A DNA stretch of 64,000 nt from Sediminicola sp. YIK13 (lineage in GTDB: Bacteria; Bacteroidota; Bacteroidia; Flavobacteriales; Flavobacteriaceae): assembly GCF_001430825.1 (NCBI RefSeq), contig NZ_CP010535.1:848501-912500 (forward strand). The letters run 5' to 3'. Position 1 is the stretch's first letter, and each line of letters begins with the position of its first letter. The notes under the pieces were generated by a model, which was not told the origin of the DNA, ran no database searches, and worked only from the letters and a program-made list of their open reading frames with translations. The position numbers were made by a program, and so were the translations under genes. Below, one piece after another: positions 52,990 through 61,881 of the stretch.

Positions 52990-53051
52990 CATTGTGCAGC
53001 AACAGAGCATGGGGGCAACTGGACTTGATATTTACTGGTATCAAAAGAAAA

Positions 53052-54746
53052 TTACCAGCTTCCGCCGCCACCGCCGCCAAAACCGCCTCCAGACGAACCC
53101 CCACCGGAAGAACCACTGCTTTTTGGGGAACTTATCATGGTAGACTGGGTTACAGCCATAGATTTTGAAAAGGATTTGGAAAAACCCTGCATCGTAAATG
53201 CTTGGGTAGAAGCGGATGAATACCAGGATGGAGGGGGAATATGGAGAGCATCAAATTTTTTCGCCCATTTTTCAAACAGTCCAAAGGCCAAGGCATATCC
53301 CATAGTACTTTCAAAATAGCTGGGATCATCCTGCAATAACATTTTTAATTTGTTCTCCTCCGCCACTTTTATGAACTGACGAAATCCCTTCAACTCCGAT
53401 AGCACCCGATTTCCTATATCATTTTTCTTGATCATATAGCCATTTAGAATAATCAATAGAACAGAGGTCAACACAATGGCCACTGCGGCCAAGGGCCCCC
53501 AAACAAACAAGGCAATTGCGGTAAGAACTATGGCATTGGCGACCAAACCAAAATATAATATGGTCTGTACTTTTTTGGATTCGACTACGTAATACGGCTG
53601 GGCCATTTTTTTTAATTGGTTGCTGGCACTGTTCATGGTGGTATAGAAAGTGTCTTTTAGACTGCTCACCAGTATTTCTGAGGTATTCAGACCTTGATCC
53701 TGTCCAAATAGGCCAGTAAAAATTTCTTTTTCATAGGAGGGCGAATCGTCTGGGAGATTTCCAATTTTAATAAGTTTGGTATCCTTACTTCCAAACCAGC
53801 CCTTTTTAGGAATTTCCTCCATTTTTATCAACCCTCTTGCACCCCAATATGGAATTAGGGAAATAAGATCTGAAGTATCATCCCGATCATTGATCAGAAA
53901 ACCTACCATGGCAGGATCCATATCTTTCGGGGGATAATAACTTGTGGTAGTCACTACCCTATCATCCCTCCCAAATTTACGCCACAAGGCATAGAAGCCC
54001 GTGATAAGTAGTCCTACAAGGAATACCCAACCGTATTGATTCCAAAAAGGCCATAAGGGCTTTTCTTCGGTTATAGAATTAAGGGGTAAATTGATCAATA
54101 CCGTCACATTTTCTCCTGGACGGGAAATAAAGCTGTCGTTGCTCGTTCCTGAGAACCCCTCATTTGTATAGTACAGCTTAAAATCTTTACTGGGAATTGA
54201 GGTGCCCCGTTCCCCGGAATACACGAAGCAATTTTCCTTACTGAGAGGAATATTTTCCGGTACATGGATCCGAAAGCTTATCTGCTCAAAATCGGCCTCC
54301 CAACCATCCGGCTTAATGTTCCAATAAAAACGTATTTGGCTATCCTCAAACAAAAAAGCATTGTGGACACGGTATTGGATCTCATAATGTTGTGGACCTA
54401 CGATGGTGACATCCTTGTCGCCTATTTTTATAATCATATTGTCCTTTAACTTTTGCACAAAATTAAAGGGGACATCAAATTTATAATCTGGGACCTTAAC
54501 ATGGCTGATCCTTATTTTTCGTTCCTCTTTCTTGCCTTCGAAGTTGAGCAGGTCATACTGGGTCTGTATGGTTCTATAGATCCCGTGTTTTGGAATTTCA
54601 AAGTTGAGGTCATAATTTTCAATCACATCAAAATAACCATCCTCTTCTATGGTTATATCTACGGAATAATTGGTGACCGTGAAATCTTGGGCATACCCGC
54701 CAATGAATACCAATAAGAGCGTAAGGAGGATAAAAATCTTTTTCAT
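53052..54746 (-). CDS. DUF2207 membrane protein with Gly-rich tail
   Basis: 564 residues with a signal peptide (MKKIFILLTLLLVFIGGYAQ). Residues 21-225 are the DUF2207 extracytoplasmic beta domain (DFTVTNYSVDITIEEDGYFD, PKHGIYRTIQTQYDL). Membrane segments lie near 238-256 (YGWVFLVGLLITGFYALW) and 395-435. The chain ends in a Ser/Gly-rich tail finishing GGGFGGGGGGSW, typical of this family. Its start overlaps the LemA stop (TAATG), and LemA-DUF2207 pairs recur in bacteria as an envelope-associated unit of unknown function. Confidence 0.9.
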   Translation of the reverse strand: MKKIFILLTLLLVFIGGYAQDFTVTNYSVDITIEEDGYFDVIENYDLNFEIPKHGIYRTIQTQYDLLNFEGKKEERKIRISHVKVPDYKFDVPFNFVQKLKDNMIIKIGDKDVTIVGPQHYEIQYRVHNAFLFEDSQIRFYWNIKPDGWEADFEQISFRIHVPENIPLSKENCFVYSGERGTSIPSKDFKLYYTNEGFSGTSNDSFISRPGENVTVLINLPLNSITEEKPLWPFWNQYGWVFLVGLLITGFYALWRKFGRDDRVVTTTSYYPPKDMDPAMVGFLINDRDDTSDLISLIPYWGARGLIKMEEIPKKGWFGSKDTKLIKIGNLPDDSPSYEKEIFTGLFGQDQGLNTSEILVSSLKDTFYTTMNSASNQLKKMAQPYYVVESKKVQTILYFGLVANAIVLTAIALFVWGPLAAVAIVLTSVLLIILNGYMIKKNDIGNRVLSELKGFRQFIKVAEENKLKMLLQDDPSYFESTMGYALAFGLFEKWAKKFDALHIPPPSWYSSASTQAFTMQGFSKSFSKSMAVTQSTMISSPKSSGSSGGGSSGGGFGGGGGGSW

Positions 54747-55306
54747 TAAGAAAAATCTACTTTTACATTTTGCCTTGTAGCTTCTTCAGTTTCGAAATAA
54801 TCGAAATGTTGGTACTTTGCCATTCCGGCAATCAGGACACCGGGAATGCTTTCCCCGTAGGTGTTGTTTTCACGAACCGATCCATTGTAATAGCGACGGC
54901 TTCTTTCGAGGTTTTCTTCAATGAGGTTCAACTTTTCCTGAAGATCCAAATAATTTACATTGGCCTTGAGGTCTGGATATGCTTCCCCTAAGGCAAAAAT
55001 ACTCCTCAAGCTCTGTTGCAATTGGTTCTCTGCCTTGATTTGTCCATTAATATCCCCGGTAGGGACGGCCATTGCAGCGTTGCGCGCATTGATAACGGCT
55101 TCAAGTGTGGATTTTTCATGTTTGGCATATCCCTTAACCGTTTCAACTAGATTGGGTATAAGGTCATAACGTCGCTTTAATGCCACATCTATATTACTCC
55201 ATGCATCTTTGACCTGATTTCGATTTTTTGCGAATTTATTGAAAATGCTTATGAATAGAATAACAATGAATGCTATGATTCCCAAAAGGATAAGAATGGT
55301 GGACAT
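54746..55306 (-). CDS. LemA-family protein
   Basis: 186 residues from the ATG at 55306; the longer frame begins with TTG. One N-terminal membrane helix (STILILLGIIAFIVILFISI), then the LemA helical domain: NQVKDAWSNIDVALKRRYDL, IPNLVETVKGYAKHE, NVNYLDLQEKLNLIEENLER and FPGV-like SIPGVLIAGM. LemA proteins form helical bundles facing outside the cytoplasm. Coupled to the DUF2207 gene. Confidence 0.95.
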   Translation of the reverse strand: MSTILILLGIIAFIVILFISIFNKFAKNRNQVKDAWSNIDVALKRRYDLIPNLVETVKGYAKHEKSTLEAVINARNAAMAVPTGDINGQIKAENQLQQSLRSIFALGEAYPDLKANVNYLDLQEKLNLIEENLERSRRYYNGSVRENNTYGESIPGVLIAGMAKYQHFDYFETEEATRQNVKVDFS

Positions 55307-55474
55307 GACGTGGTATATTATGGTTTTCAACTCCTAATTTACCTAAATTTTCAGTGGGATTGTCAGAAAACAATAATTTTATATAAGCCACCATCTACAG
55401 GGCATACCTGGTAGTGGTTCTTATGTATTTAGATGCAAATTGGACAGAACAAATAGCCGTCACCAAATATTAAT

Positions 55475-56602
55475 TTAATCAGTTTTAGCTAATTTTTGTA
55501 GTTTTTCCGTCGTTTTGGTAATAATACCGGCTCCTTCGGGCTCGTTGGTGAAGTTCACAACGATGGTATAGTTCGGATTAGGCAGGTGTACCCATACCGT
55601 TCCCCAGAAGCCACGGTGTGTATAACCAGAAATACCCATTACCCCTTCTTTACTAAGGCCCATTCGGTAATCTTCTGATTCGGCCCCGTTGGGCAATGTT
55701 CCAGGATCCTCTAACATAATGGTTAGAGTTTCAGGGTTTTTAAAGATTTGCCCATTAAAAAGGGCGTCAATAAAGATGGCAAGATCCTTAGTTGTAGAAG
55801 AAATGCCCCCACCCCCGAATAAATCGATTGAATTATCTAAAGTAGTGGCATCATAATCGCCGATATAACGGTGCACAGGTTGTGGAATTCCAGCTGGTGA
55901 TTCTTCTAGGCCTTCCATCCACGTTGATTTCATCCCCAATCTATCAAAACCCAATAATTGGCGTAGTGCCTGTGCCAAAGACTTTCCTGTGACCTTTTCA
56001 ATAATTTCTCCAAGGAGTATATACCCTGTGTCGCTATAGCCATATACTTCACCCGGATTTCCTAAAGGGTCTCCGGCAACCATTGCAAATTTGAGCTGCT
56101 CTGTGCGTGTCCATTTTTTAGTTGGATTTTTAATGATACTATCTATATAGGAGGTATTTCCCTCGGCATAATCGAACAGGCCGCTTCTGTGCAGTAGACA
56201 ATGCTTTATTGTGATGGCCTTAGGATCGTAACCATCAGATCTAAGGAGTTGTAGGTGTTCTTCGGAGAGATATGTGGCAATAGAATCTTCTAATTTCAAT
56301 TTTTTCTCTTCCTGAAGACGTAAAACAGCTGCTGCTACAAATGTTTTGGTACCACTGGCAATCCTAAAGGGTTGTTTGGCTGAAAGTTTACGTGTCTTTT
56401 GCTTGCTGTCAAAACCAGACGCCCCTGTCCATAAAATATTCAATTTGGGAGCTATTACCGTCATGGAAACACCTGACAGTTGATTACTTTTATTCTTAAC
56501 CGCCTTATCTAATATTATTTGAAAATTGGCCTGATTTTTAGGAGTTGAACTACATCCCAGAACAACAAACAAGACAATTAGTAGAGGTATGTGATATTTC
56601 AT
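55475..56602 (-). CDS. Serine hydrolase of the class C beta-lactamase/DD-peptidase fold, lipoprotein
   Basis: 375 residues; lipobox VVLGC (Cys17). The Ser-x-x-Lys motif is Ser83-Lys86 in FRIASGTKTFVAA. The second motif is YSDTGYILLGEII (Tyr-Ser-Asp, where Tyr-Ser/Ala-Asn is usual) and the third is near HRGFWGTVW (His-x-Gly type). This resembles the Streptomyces R61 DD-carboxypeptidase group more than true beta-lactamases. It acts on peptides or esters in the periplasm; substrate unknown. Confidence 0.88.
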   Translation of the reverse strand: MKYHIPLLIVLFVVLGCSSTPKNQANFQIILDKAVKNKSNQLSGVSMTVIAPKLNILWTGASGFDSKQKTRKLSAKQPFRIASGTKTFVAAAVLRLQEEKKLKLEDSIATYLSEEHLQLLRSDGYDPKAITIKHCLLHRSGLFDYAEGNTSYIDSIIKNPTKKWTRTEQLKFAMVAGDPLGNPGEVYGYSDTGYILLGEIIEKVTGKSLAQALRQLLGFDRLGMKSTWMEGLEESPAGIPQPVHRYIGDYDATTLDNSIDLFGGGGISSTTKDLAIFIDALFNGQIFKNPETLTIMLEDPGTLPNGAESEDYRMGLSKEGVMGISGYTHRGFWGTVWVHLPNPNYTIVVNFTNEPEGAGIITKTTEKLQKLAKTD

Positions 56603-56753
56603 AGAAGGTGTTTGTATGGTATAATAGCATTTTTATTACAACTCTGTTTAAGGGTTGTTGGTGTGTGAATTTAGTAATTTGTTGTAAATAATGCAGCTAT
56701 TAGTGCCAAATAGCTGGTTATAAGCAAATTAATTAGATAAAGGTGGGACCAAA

Positions 56754-56785
56754 AAAAGGCCATAACGATTGCGTTAAGGCCTTTT
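56754..56785 (-). terminator. Intrinsic terminator of the LpxD-like gene
   Basis: AAAAGGCCATAACG and CGTTAAGGCCTTTT pair with one mismatch around ATTG; on the minus strand T residues follow. It lies about 50 bp after the stop at 56838. Confidence 0.8.
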
Positions 56786-56837
56786 AAATGGTAAATATAT
56801 AAATCAATACGTTATTTGCAATTCTTAAAACGACCAC

Positions 56838-57830
56838 CTAGTTTTTGGCTAGCCTTCTTAAGGCCACCCATTGTTTCAGCATTTCCCTAGAATCACAGGC
56901 AGGATATCCCAAAACAGTCTTGCCGGCGGCAACATCGTTCATAACACCGGAACCAGCACCAATGACAGCACCCGATTCAATCACGGTATGATCCTTAATG
57001 GAGGCGCTGCCACCGATCATTACACCATCTCCTAGGGTCACAGAACCTGCTAAGCCACTATGGCCGGCCATAATACAAAAACGGCCCATGACAGAATTAT
57101 GACCTATCTGAACCAAATTATCTATTTTACAGCCATCGCCTATGATGGTAGAGCTAAATTTACCGCGGTCTACACAGGAATTAGAGCCAATTTCTACAAG
57201 GTTGCCAATAATCACATTTCCTATTTGCGGAATTTTCACCAATCCCCTACCATCATCGCTGGGGCGGTAGCCAAAGCCATCTGCTCCAATGCTTACGTTG
57301 GTATGGAAAATACACTGGGCACCAATTTCGGTCCGCTCGCGGATAACGGTCCCTGACCAAAATACCGTTTGAGGGCCCACAGTTGTATCATCAAAAATGG
57401 ATACGTTGGGATATAGGACTACCCCATCTGCCAACACAACATTTTTGCCAACATAACTATTGGCTCCAATTTTAACTCCATTGCCAAGCTTGGCAGTTTC
57501 ATGGATGACAGCGGTAGGGTGAATATCAATATCAAATTGTGGTGGACCTGGATCGAACTCCTCCAATAATTTGGCCATGGCCAAATCCGCATTTTTTACC
57601 TTGATAAAGGCCCTACCTTCTCCTGGCTCTATACGTATATTTTCATTTACGATGGCAGCACTGGCTTTTGAGGAATCCCACAATCGCTCGTATTTAATAC
57701 TGCCAATAAAAGTCATCTGGTTGGGTTTGGCATTTTTTAATTGTTCCAAACCATCTATCCTTTGGGGGGTGTCACCTACTAATTCTCCGTTTAAAATGGT
57801 ATTGATTTCTTGAATGGAATATGATTTCAT
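56838..57830 (-). CDS. LpxD-like UDP-3-O-acylglucosamine N-acyltransferase
   Basis: About 330 residues; I use the ATG at 57830 (MKSYSIQEINTIL), though an in-frame ATG four codons upstream is possible. The N-terminal domain contains QMTFIGSIKYERLW; from about residue 105 the chain is a left-handed beta helix of hexapeptide repeats (IHETAKLGNGVKIGANSYVG, SIGADGFGYRPSDDG, LVQIGHNSVMGRFCIMAGHS). His in IGHNS is the expected catalytic residue. LpxD adds the second acyl chain in lipid A synthesis. No other lpx gene is nearby, so it may be a second copy acting on another sugar. Confidence 0.87.
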   Translation of the reverse strand: MKSYSIQEINTILNGELVGDTPQRIDGLEQLKNAKPNQMTFIGSIKYERLWDSSKASAAIVNENIRIEPGEGRAFIKVKNADLAMAKLLEEFDPGPPQFDIDIHPTAVIHETAKLGNGVKIGANSYVGKNVVLADGVVLYPNVSIFDDTTVGPQTVFWSGTVIRERTEIGAQCIFHTNVSIGADGFGYRPSDDGRGLVKIPQIGNVIIGNLVEIGSNSCVDRGKFSSTIIGDGCKIDNLVQIGHNSVMGRFCIMAGHSGLAGSVTLGDGVMIGGSASIKDHTVIESGAVIGAGSGVMNDVAAGKTVLGYPACDSREMLKQWVALRRLAKN

Positions 57831-57974
57831 TTTGGGGTACATTTATGTGAATGCCCTAAATATAGTCTTATTTCAAGTCCAAAACTAAGGATGACATATT
57901 TTTGATTAAATAGTTATGGATGTTAATCCTTAACTATTTAATCAACCCTACAGAGTAAGGGCAAGGAGAAAACT

Positions 57975-58004
57975 AAAAGAAGGAGGCCACGACCTCCTTC
58001 TTTT
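57975..58004 (-). terminator. Terminator of the dienelactone-hydrolase gene
   Basis: AAAAGAAGGAGG and CCTCCTTCTTTT form a 12-bp stem with loop CCACGA, with T-rich sequence on both sides. It lies 24 bp after the stop at 58028. Confidence 0.85.
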
Positions 58005-58027
58005 TTTATTAATATCAAGCTCCAAAC

Positions 58028-58882
58028 TTATTGCTTGAACGTATCTGACAATAGAGATTTTAGTTCCGCCCAAGATTTTTCATCGGCTTCCTTTTGGTAG
58101 GCCAAGGGAAGGTTGAATTTTTTTCCAAGTGAATCTGCTTCCTTGCTGGTAAAAGCGTGCTGAGCATCAGGATAGGCAATATATTTATAATCAGCATTTA
58201 CACTGTCCATGGCTGCCTTATAGGCGGTTACGGATTCCGGAGAAACAAAGGGATCGGCAGCGCCATTACACACCAATATTTTGGCCTTTAAATCTTCATT
58301 TGGCATTACTGGAAGTTGAACCCCGCTATGGAATGCCGCTACGGCATTGAGATCTTTTCCTAGATTGGCCATTGTTAAGACAACACTTCCTCCAAAACAA
58401 TAGCCTATGGCCGCAATTTCATCTGCATTTACATGTGGGTCGGCTTTTAAAACGGTCATGGCAGCATCAAAACGGGCCTTGGCAATATCTATGTTTTGCA
58501 TCACCATACCAGAGAATTTCCCTGCATCCTCAGGATGTTGTGCCTGTTTACCATCCCCATACATATCGATGGCAAGGGCTACATAGCCAAGTTCTGCAAG
58601 CATATCTGCCCGTTCTCGGGTATAGTCATTGTGTCCCCACCATTCATGCACTACAATCACACCAGGTCTTTTTCCTTTTTTATTTTCATCATAGGAGATA
58701 TAACCCTTCATTTGCGTATCCTCTGTGGCGTAGCTCACTTCATTGCCGATCACATTGACCTGCAAAGTTTCCTCCATTGCTTCCTTGTTTTCGGAATCAT
58801 TTTTTTTAGGTTCTGATTTACAGCCTATGAAGGTGATTGATCCGAGAAGGATCAAAACGAATATTTTTAAGTACTTGAACAT
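58028..58882 (-). CDS. Dienelactone hydrolase-family lipoprotein
   Basis: 284 residues from the ATG at 58882, giving a lipoprotein signal MFKYLKIFVLILLGSITFIG with Cys21; the longer frame adds 16 unlikely residues. The alpha/beta-hydrolase core shows GVIVVHEWWGHNDYTRERAD, the nucleophile Cys in AAIGYCFGGSVVL, Asp in GAADPFVSPES and His in YPDAQHAFTS. Dienelactone hydrolases use a Cys-Asp-His triad. Being membrane-anchored, it probably hydrolyses an ester or lactone in the periplasm. Confidence 0.9.
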   Translation of the reverse strand: MFKYLKIFVLILLGSITFIGCKSEPKKNDSENKEAMEETLQVNVIGNEVSYATEDTQMKGYISYDENKKGKRPGVIVVHEWWGHNDYTRERADMLAELGYVALAIDMYGDGKQAQHPEDAGKFSGMVMQNIDIAKARFDAAMTVLKADPHVNADEIAAIGYCFGGSVVLTMANLGKDLNAVAAFHSGVQLPVMPNEDLKAKILVCNGAADPFVSPESVTAYKAAMDSVNADYKYIAYPDAQHAFTSKEADSLGKKFNLPLAYQKEADEKSWAELKSLLSDTFKQ

Positions 58883-58994
58883 AACTTTTAAATTTAAGGT
58901 TGTCCGTTTACATCCGTAAACGGACAACAAGTTACGATTTTATAAGGATTTAAAAGAGTTCCTTGGTATCAAACTTTTCATAAGGATAAAATGG

Positions 58995-60305
58995 TTATAG
59001 AACCGTTACCCTTACCTTCTTTTTCTTTAGTTTGGTGTTATTCAATTTCTTTATCAAATCTTCCGCAAGGGTCACAGGTACTGCAACAAAAGTGCAGTCG
59101 TTCTTTAGTTCTATAATTCCCAGTTGGTCCTTATTGATGTTCCCTTGTTTAAAAAATAATCCAGCAATATCCCCTTTTGAGATTTTATCTTTTCTACCAC
59201 CCGAAATAAAAAGTGTTTGCCAGTACTGGGCTTTTTTGGGTGCCTTTTTTGAGATATCGACCACCGGGGCATTTGTAATAAATTCTGGCAGATTCTCATC
59301 AACCCATTTGATTACATAGGCAGTTCCTTTGGCATTTACTCTGGCAGTTCTGCCATTTCTATGGATGAATTCTTCTTTCTTATATGGGAATTCGTAATGA
59401 ACGATAAACTTCATTTCGGGTATATCAATACCTCTTGCCGCTAAATCGGTTGCCACGATTATCTGATTGGAGCCATTCCTGAATTTGATCAGGGAACGTT
59501 CCCTATCCTTCTGTTCCATATCCCCATGGAAACAACCATGACTGACATTATTTCGTTCCAAGAAAGTACTCAATTTTTCGACGGTCTCCCTAAGATTGCA
59601 AAAAATGATTCCAGGTTGGTTTCCTATATGGTTTAGGAGTTCCAAAACCGTCTTTTGTTTGTTTTGTGAAGCTGAAACTACGGTTTTGATAGCCAGTTTG
59701 GTGTTCTCTTCTTTTAAATAATCGAGAATGATCGGTTTGTCCAATCTTACAAAAGTAGGTACTTTAACACCTAGGGTGGCAGAGGTAAGGATGCGCCTGT
59801 TGATGCTGGGCAACATCCCTATGATGTATTTCATCTCCTCCTCAAAGCCAACCTGCAAGGATTTGTCAAATTCGTCCAAAACAAGGGTTTTAATAAACTT
59901 TGTGGAGAAGCGCTCATTATCAAAATGATCGGCTATCCGGCCTGGGGTTCCAATAAGAATGGCCGGGGTGTGTTTTAGTTCCAATTTGTCTTTGGCCATG
60001 GCCCTTCCTCCATACACGGCATTGACCTTGTAGCCTGATCCCATTTCTCGGATCACCTGTTCTATCTGTATGGCCAATTCACGTGATGGAACCAGTATCA
60101 ATGCTTGAATTTCCTCACTCCCTGGATCCAACTGATCAATTAAGGGCAACAGGAATGCCAACGTCTTTCCTGTTCCCGTTGGCGAAAGAATGATGGTATT
60201 GGTATTTGTTTCGATGATGGAGAGCGCCTCTTCCTGCATTGGGTTCAACTGATGAATATTCAGTTTTTCCAAAATATCCTGTCGCTCTTTTATAGTGTTT
60301 GCCAT
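58995..60305 (-). CDS. DEAD-box RNA helicase with DbpA-type C-terminal domain
   Basis: 436 residues from the ATG at 60305 (MANTIKERQDIL); the longer frame starts at a non-ATG codon. Motifs: Q-like LNPMQEEAL, I LSPTGTGKTLAFLLP, Ia PSRELAIQ, II VLDEFDKSL (DEFD in place of DEAD), III TSATL, V ATDLAARGIDIP and VI HRNGRTAR. The last 75 residues (ISKGDIAGLFFKQGNINKDQ) are the DbpA RNA-binding domain that targets ribosomal RNA. Probable role in ribosome assembly. It follows another helicase gene on the same strand. Confidence 0.93.
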   Translation of the reverse strand: MANTIKERQDILEKLNIHQLNPMQEEALSIIETNTNTIILSPTGTGKTLAFLLPLIDQLDPGSEEIQALILVPSRELAIQIEQVIREMGSGYKVNAVYGGRAMAKDKLELKHTPAILIGTPGRIADHFDNERFSTKFIKTLVLDEFDKSLQVGFEEEMKYIIGMLPSINRRILTSATLGVKVPTFVRLDKPIILDYLKEENTKLAIKTVVSASQNKQKTVLELLNHIGNQPGIIFCNLRETVEKLSTFLERNNVSHGCFHGDMEQKDRERSLIKFRNGSNQIIVATDLAARGIDIPEMKFIVHYEFPYKKEEFIHRNGRTARVNAKGTAYVIKWVDENLPEFITNAPVVDISKKAPKKAQYWQTLFISGGRKDKISKGDIAGLFFKQGNINKDQLGIIELKNDCTFVAVPVTLAEDLIKKLNNTKLKKKKVRVTVL

Positions 60306-60363
60306 GATGTATATTTTTTGAGGAACTACAAACAAATCAAAATGAATTGATTGCTAATGCCTT

Positions 60364-61704
60364 TTATCTCTTTTTTCTTTTTGGTTTTTCTGTTTCGGCA
60401 GGTGTTGCCACTGAATGCTGACCCAAATGGTGGGCCAAAAGCTTATCAATAAGCTCCTCTTTGGTCAAATGATGGAATACGGTGTGGATCTTGTTTTTAA
60501 AATCCGAGGAAATAGAATGATTGGGTTTGGTCTTGAATATTTTCTTGGCCCATAATTGTGCATTGTTTTCCTCAATACTTTGGGCATCCGCTTTTTTATA
60601 GGGCTTAAAAGAGATTCCCAAGACTTCCTCAAATTCTTTTAAATCTTCTTCCTCCTCCTTTTGCAATATGGTCAGGGAGAGCCCTTCGGCCCCTGCCCTA
60701 GCGGTACGTCCACTTCTATGCACATAGGTTTCGTACACATCCGGCAGGTGGTAATTCACGACAAAGGAAATTTCTTTGACATCGATACCTCTTGCGGCAA
60801 GATCAGTGGCTACAAGAATACGGATATGCCCTTCTCTAAACTGACCCATTATTCGGTCACGAATAGGTTGTGACAAGCTTCCGTGTAGCGCTCCAGAGGA
60901 GAATTTGTTGATAGCTAAATTTTTGGCCAATTTATTTACGGCAGCCTTGGTCTTACAGAATATGATTCCCCTCTCCCCTTCTTTGGAGTTGAGAAAATGC
61001 ATTAGCATGTCCAATTTTTCAATGGGTTCCACGATCATAAATCTATGGTCAATTCCTTGGTGTCCCACTGTTTCCATTTCAGAACTTACCTGTACCACAT
61101 GTTTGGACATATAGTTTTGGATCAACTGTTTTATAGTCCCTGGCATGGTGGCGGTAAACAAAAATGTCCTTCTTTTTATTGGTAATTCTGTGACAATTTC
61201 ATCCAAACCTTCTTTTAGGGAAGTGACCATTTCATCGGCTTCATCAAGCACCAAATAATTTGCTTTGGAAATATCAATAGCCTTGCGTTTGATCAAATCG
61301 ATCAACCTTCCAGGAGTTGCCACGACAATGTGGGTGTCCTTGGTCAAACGTTCTATTTGCGGTTTAATAGGTATTCCTCCACATACTGAAGCCATGGAAA
61401 CTGCGGGTAAATTTGTAGCAAATGACACTAGATTATTGTAGATCTGCTGGCCCAATTCTCTTGTTGGGGCAATAATCACAGCTTGTATACTAGCATTTTC
61501 CACATCAATCAATTGCAGTAAGGGCAATCCAAAGGCCGCGGTTTTACCCGTTCCTGTTTTTGCCAAACCAACAAAATCATCCTTTTGTTGCAGTAAAACA
61601 GGGATTGTTTTTTGTTGAATATCGGTAGGAGCTGTTATTTCTAGATCGGCCAGACTTTTTTGAAGTTGACTATTGATTCCTAAAGCGGAAAATTGTTTTG
61701 ACAT
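60364..61704 (-). CDS. DEAD-box RNA helicase
   Basis: 446 residues. Q motif with Phe-x-LGI (FSALGINSQLQKSLADLEIT), motif I GLAKTGTGKTAAFGLP, Ia PTRELGQQ, II VLDEADEM, III TATMP, IV IIFCKTKAAV, V ATDLAARGID, VI HRSGRTARAG. The C-terminal 80 residues are basic and end PKRKKR; no DbpA domain. It unwinds RNA, likely in ribosome assembly or mRNA turnover. About 58 bp before the second helicase gene, so the two may form an operon. Confidence 0.94.
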   Translation of the reverse strand: MSKQFSALGINSQLQKSLADLEITAPTDIQQKTIPVLLQQKDDFVGLAKTGTGKTAAFGLPLLQLIDVENASIQAVIIAPTRELGQQIYNNLVSFATNLPAVSMASVCGGIPIKPQIERLTKDTHIVVATPGRLIDLIKRKAIDISKANYLVLDEADEMVTSLKEGLDEIVTELPIKRRTFLFTATMPGTIKQLIQNYMSKHVVQVSSEMETVGHQGIDHRFMIVEPIEKLDMLMHFLNSKEGERGIIFCKTKAAVNKLAKNLAINKFSSGALHGSLSQPIRDRIMGQFREGHIRILVATDLAARGIDVKEISFVVNYHLPDVYETYVHRSGRTARAGAEGLSLTILQKEEEEDLKEFEEVLGISFKPYKKADAQSIEENNAQLWAKKIFKTKPNHSISSDFKNKIHTVFHHLTKEELIDKLLAHHLGQHSVATPAETEKPKRKKR

Positions 61705-61830
61705 TATAATAATTTGTACAAAGATAGGTACTCTTTGGTAGTAGATATAACAGAATCGTTAGAAGTATATTTTAGAAGGATTTTGCAGATCTTAATATTC
61801 AAAGGGATTCATTTCCAATTCCAATAAAAA

Positions 61831-61865
61831 AAACCCGATTACCAAATTGATAATCGGGGTTTTTG
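61831..61865 (-). terminator. Intrinsic terminator of the CHRD gene
   Basis: CCCGATTA (61834-61841) and TAATCGGG (61851-61858) with a 9-nt loop, flanked by A and T runs that extend the stem. On the minus strand a run of T follows; the CHRD gene ends at 61882. Confidence 0.85.
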
Positions 61866-61881
61866 TTCGATTTTATTAAAT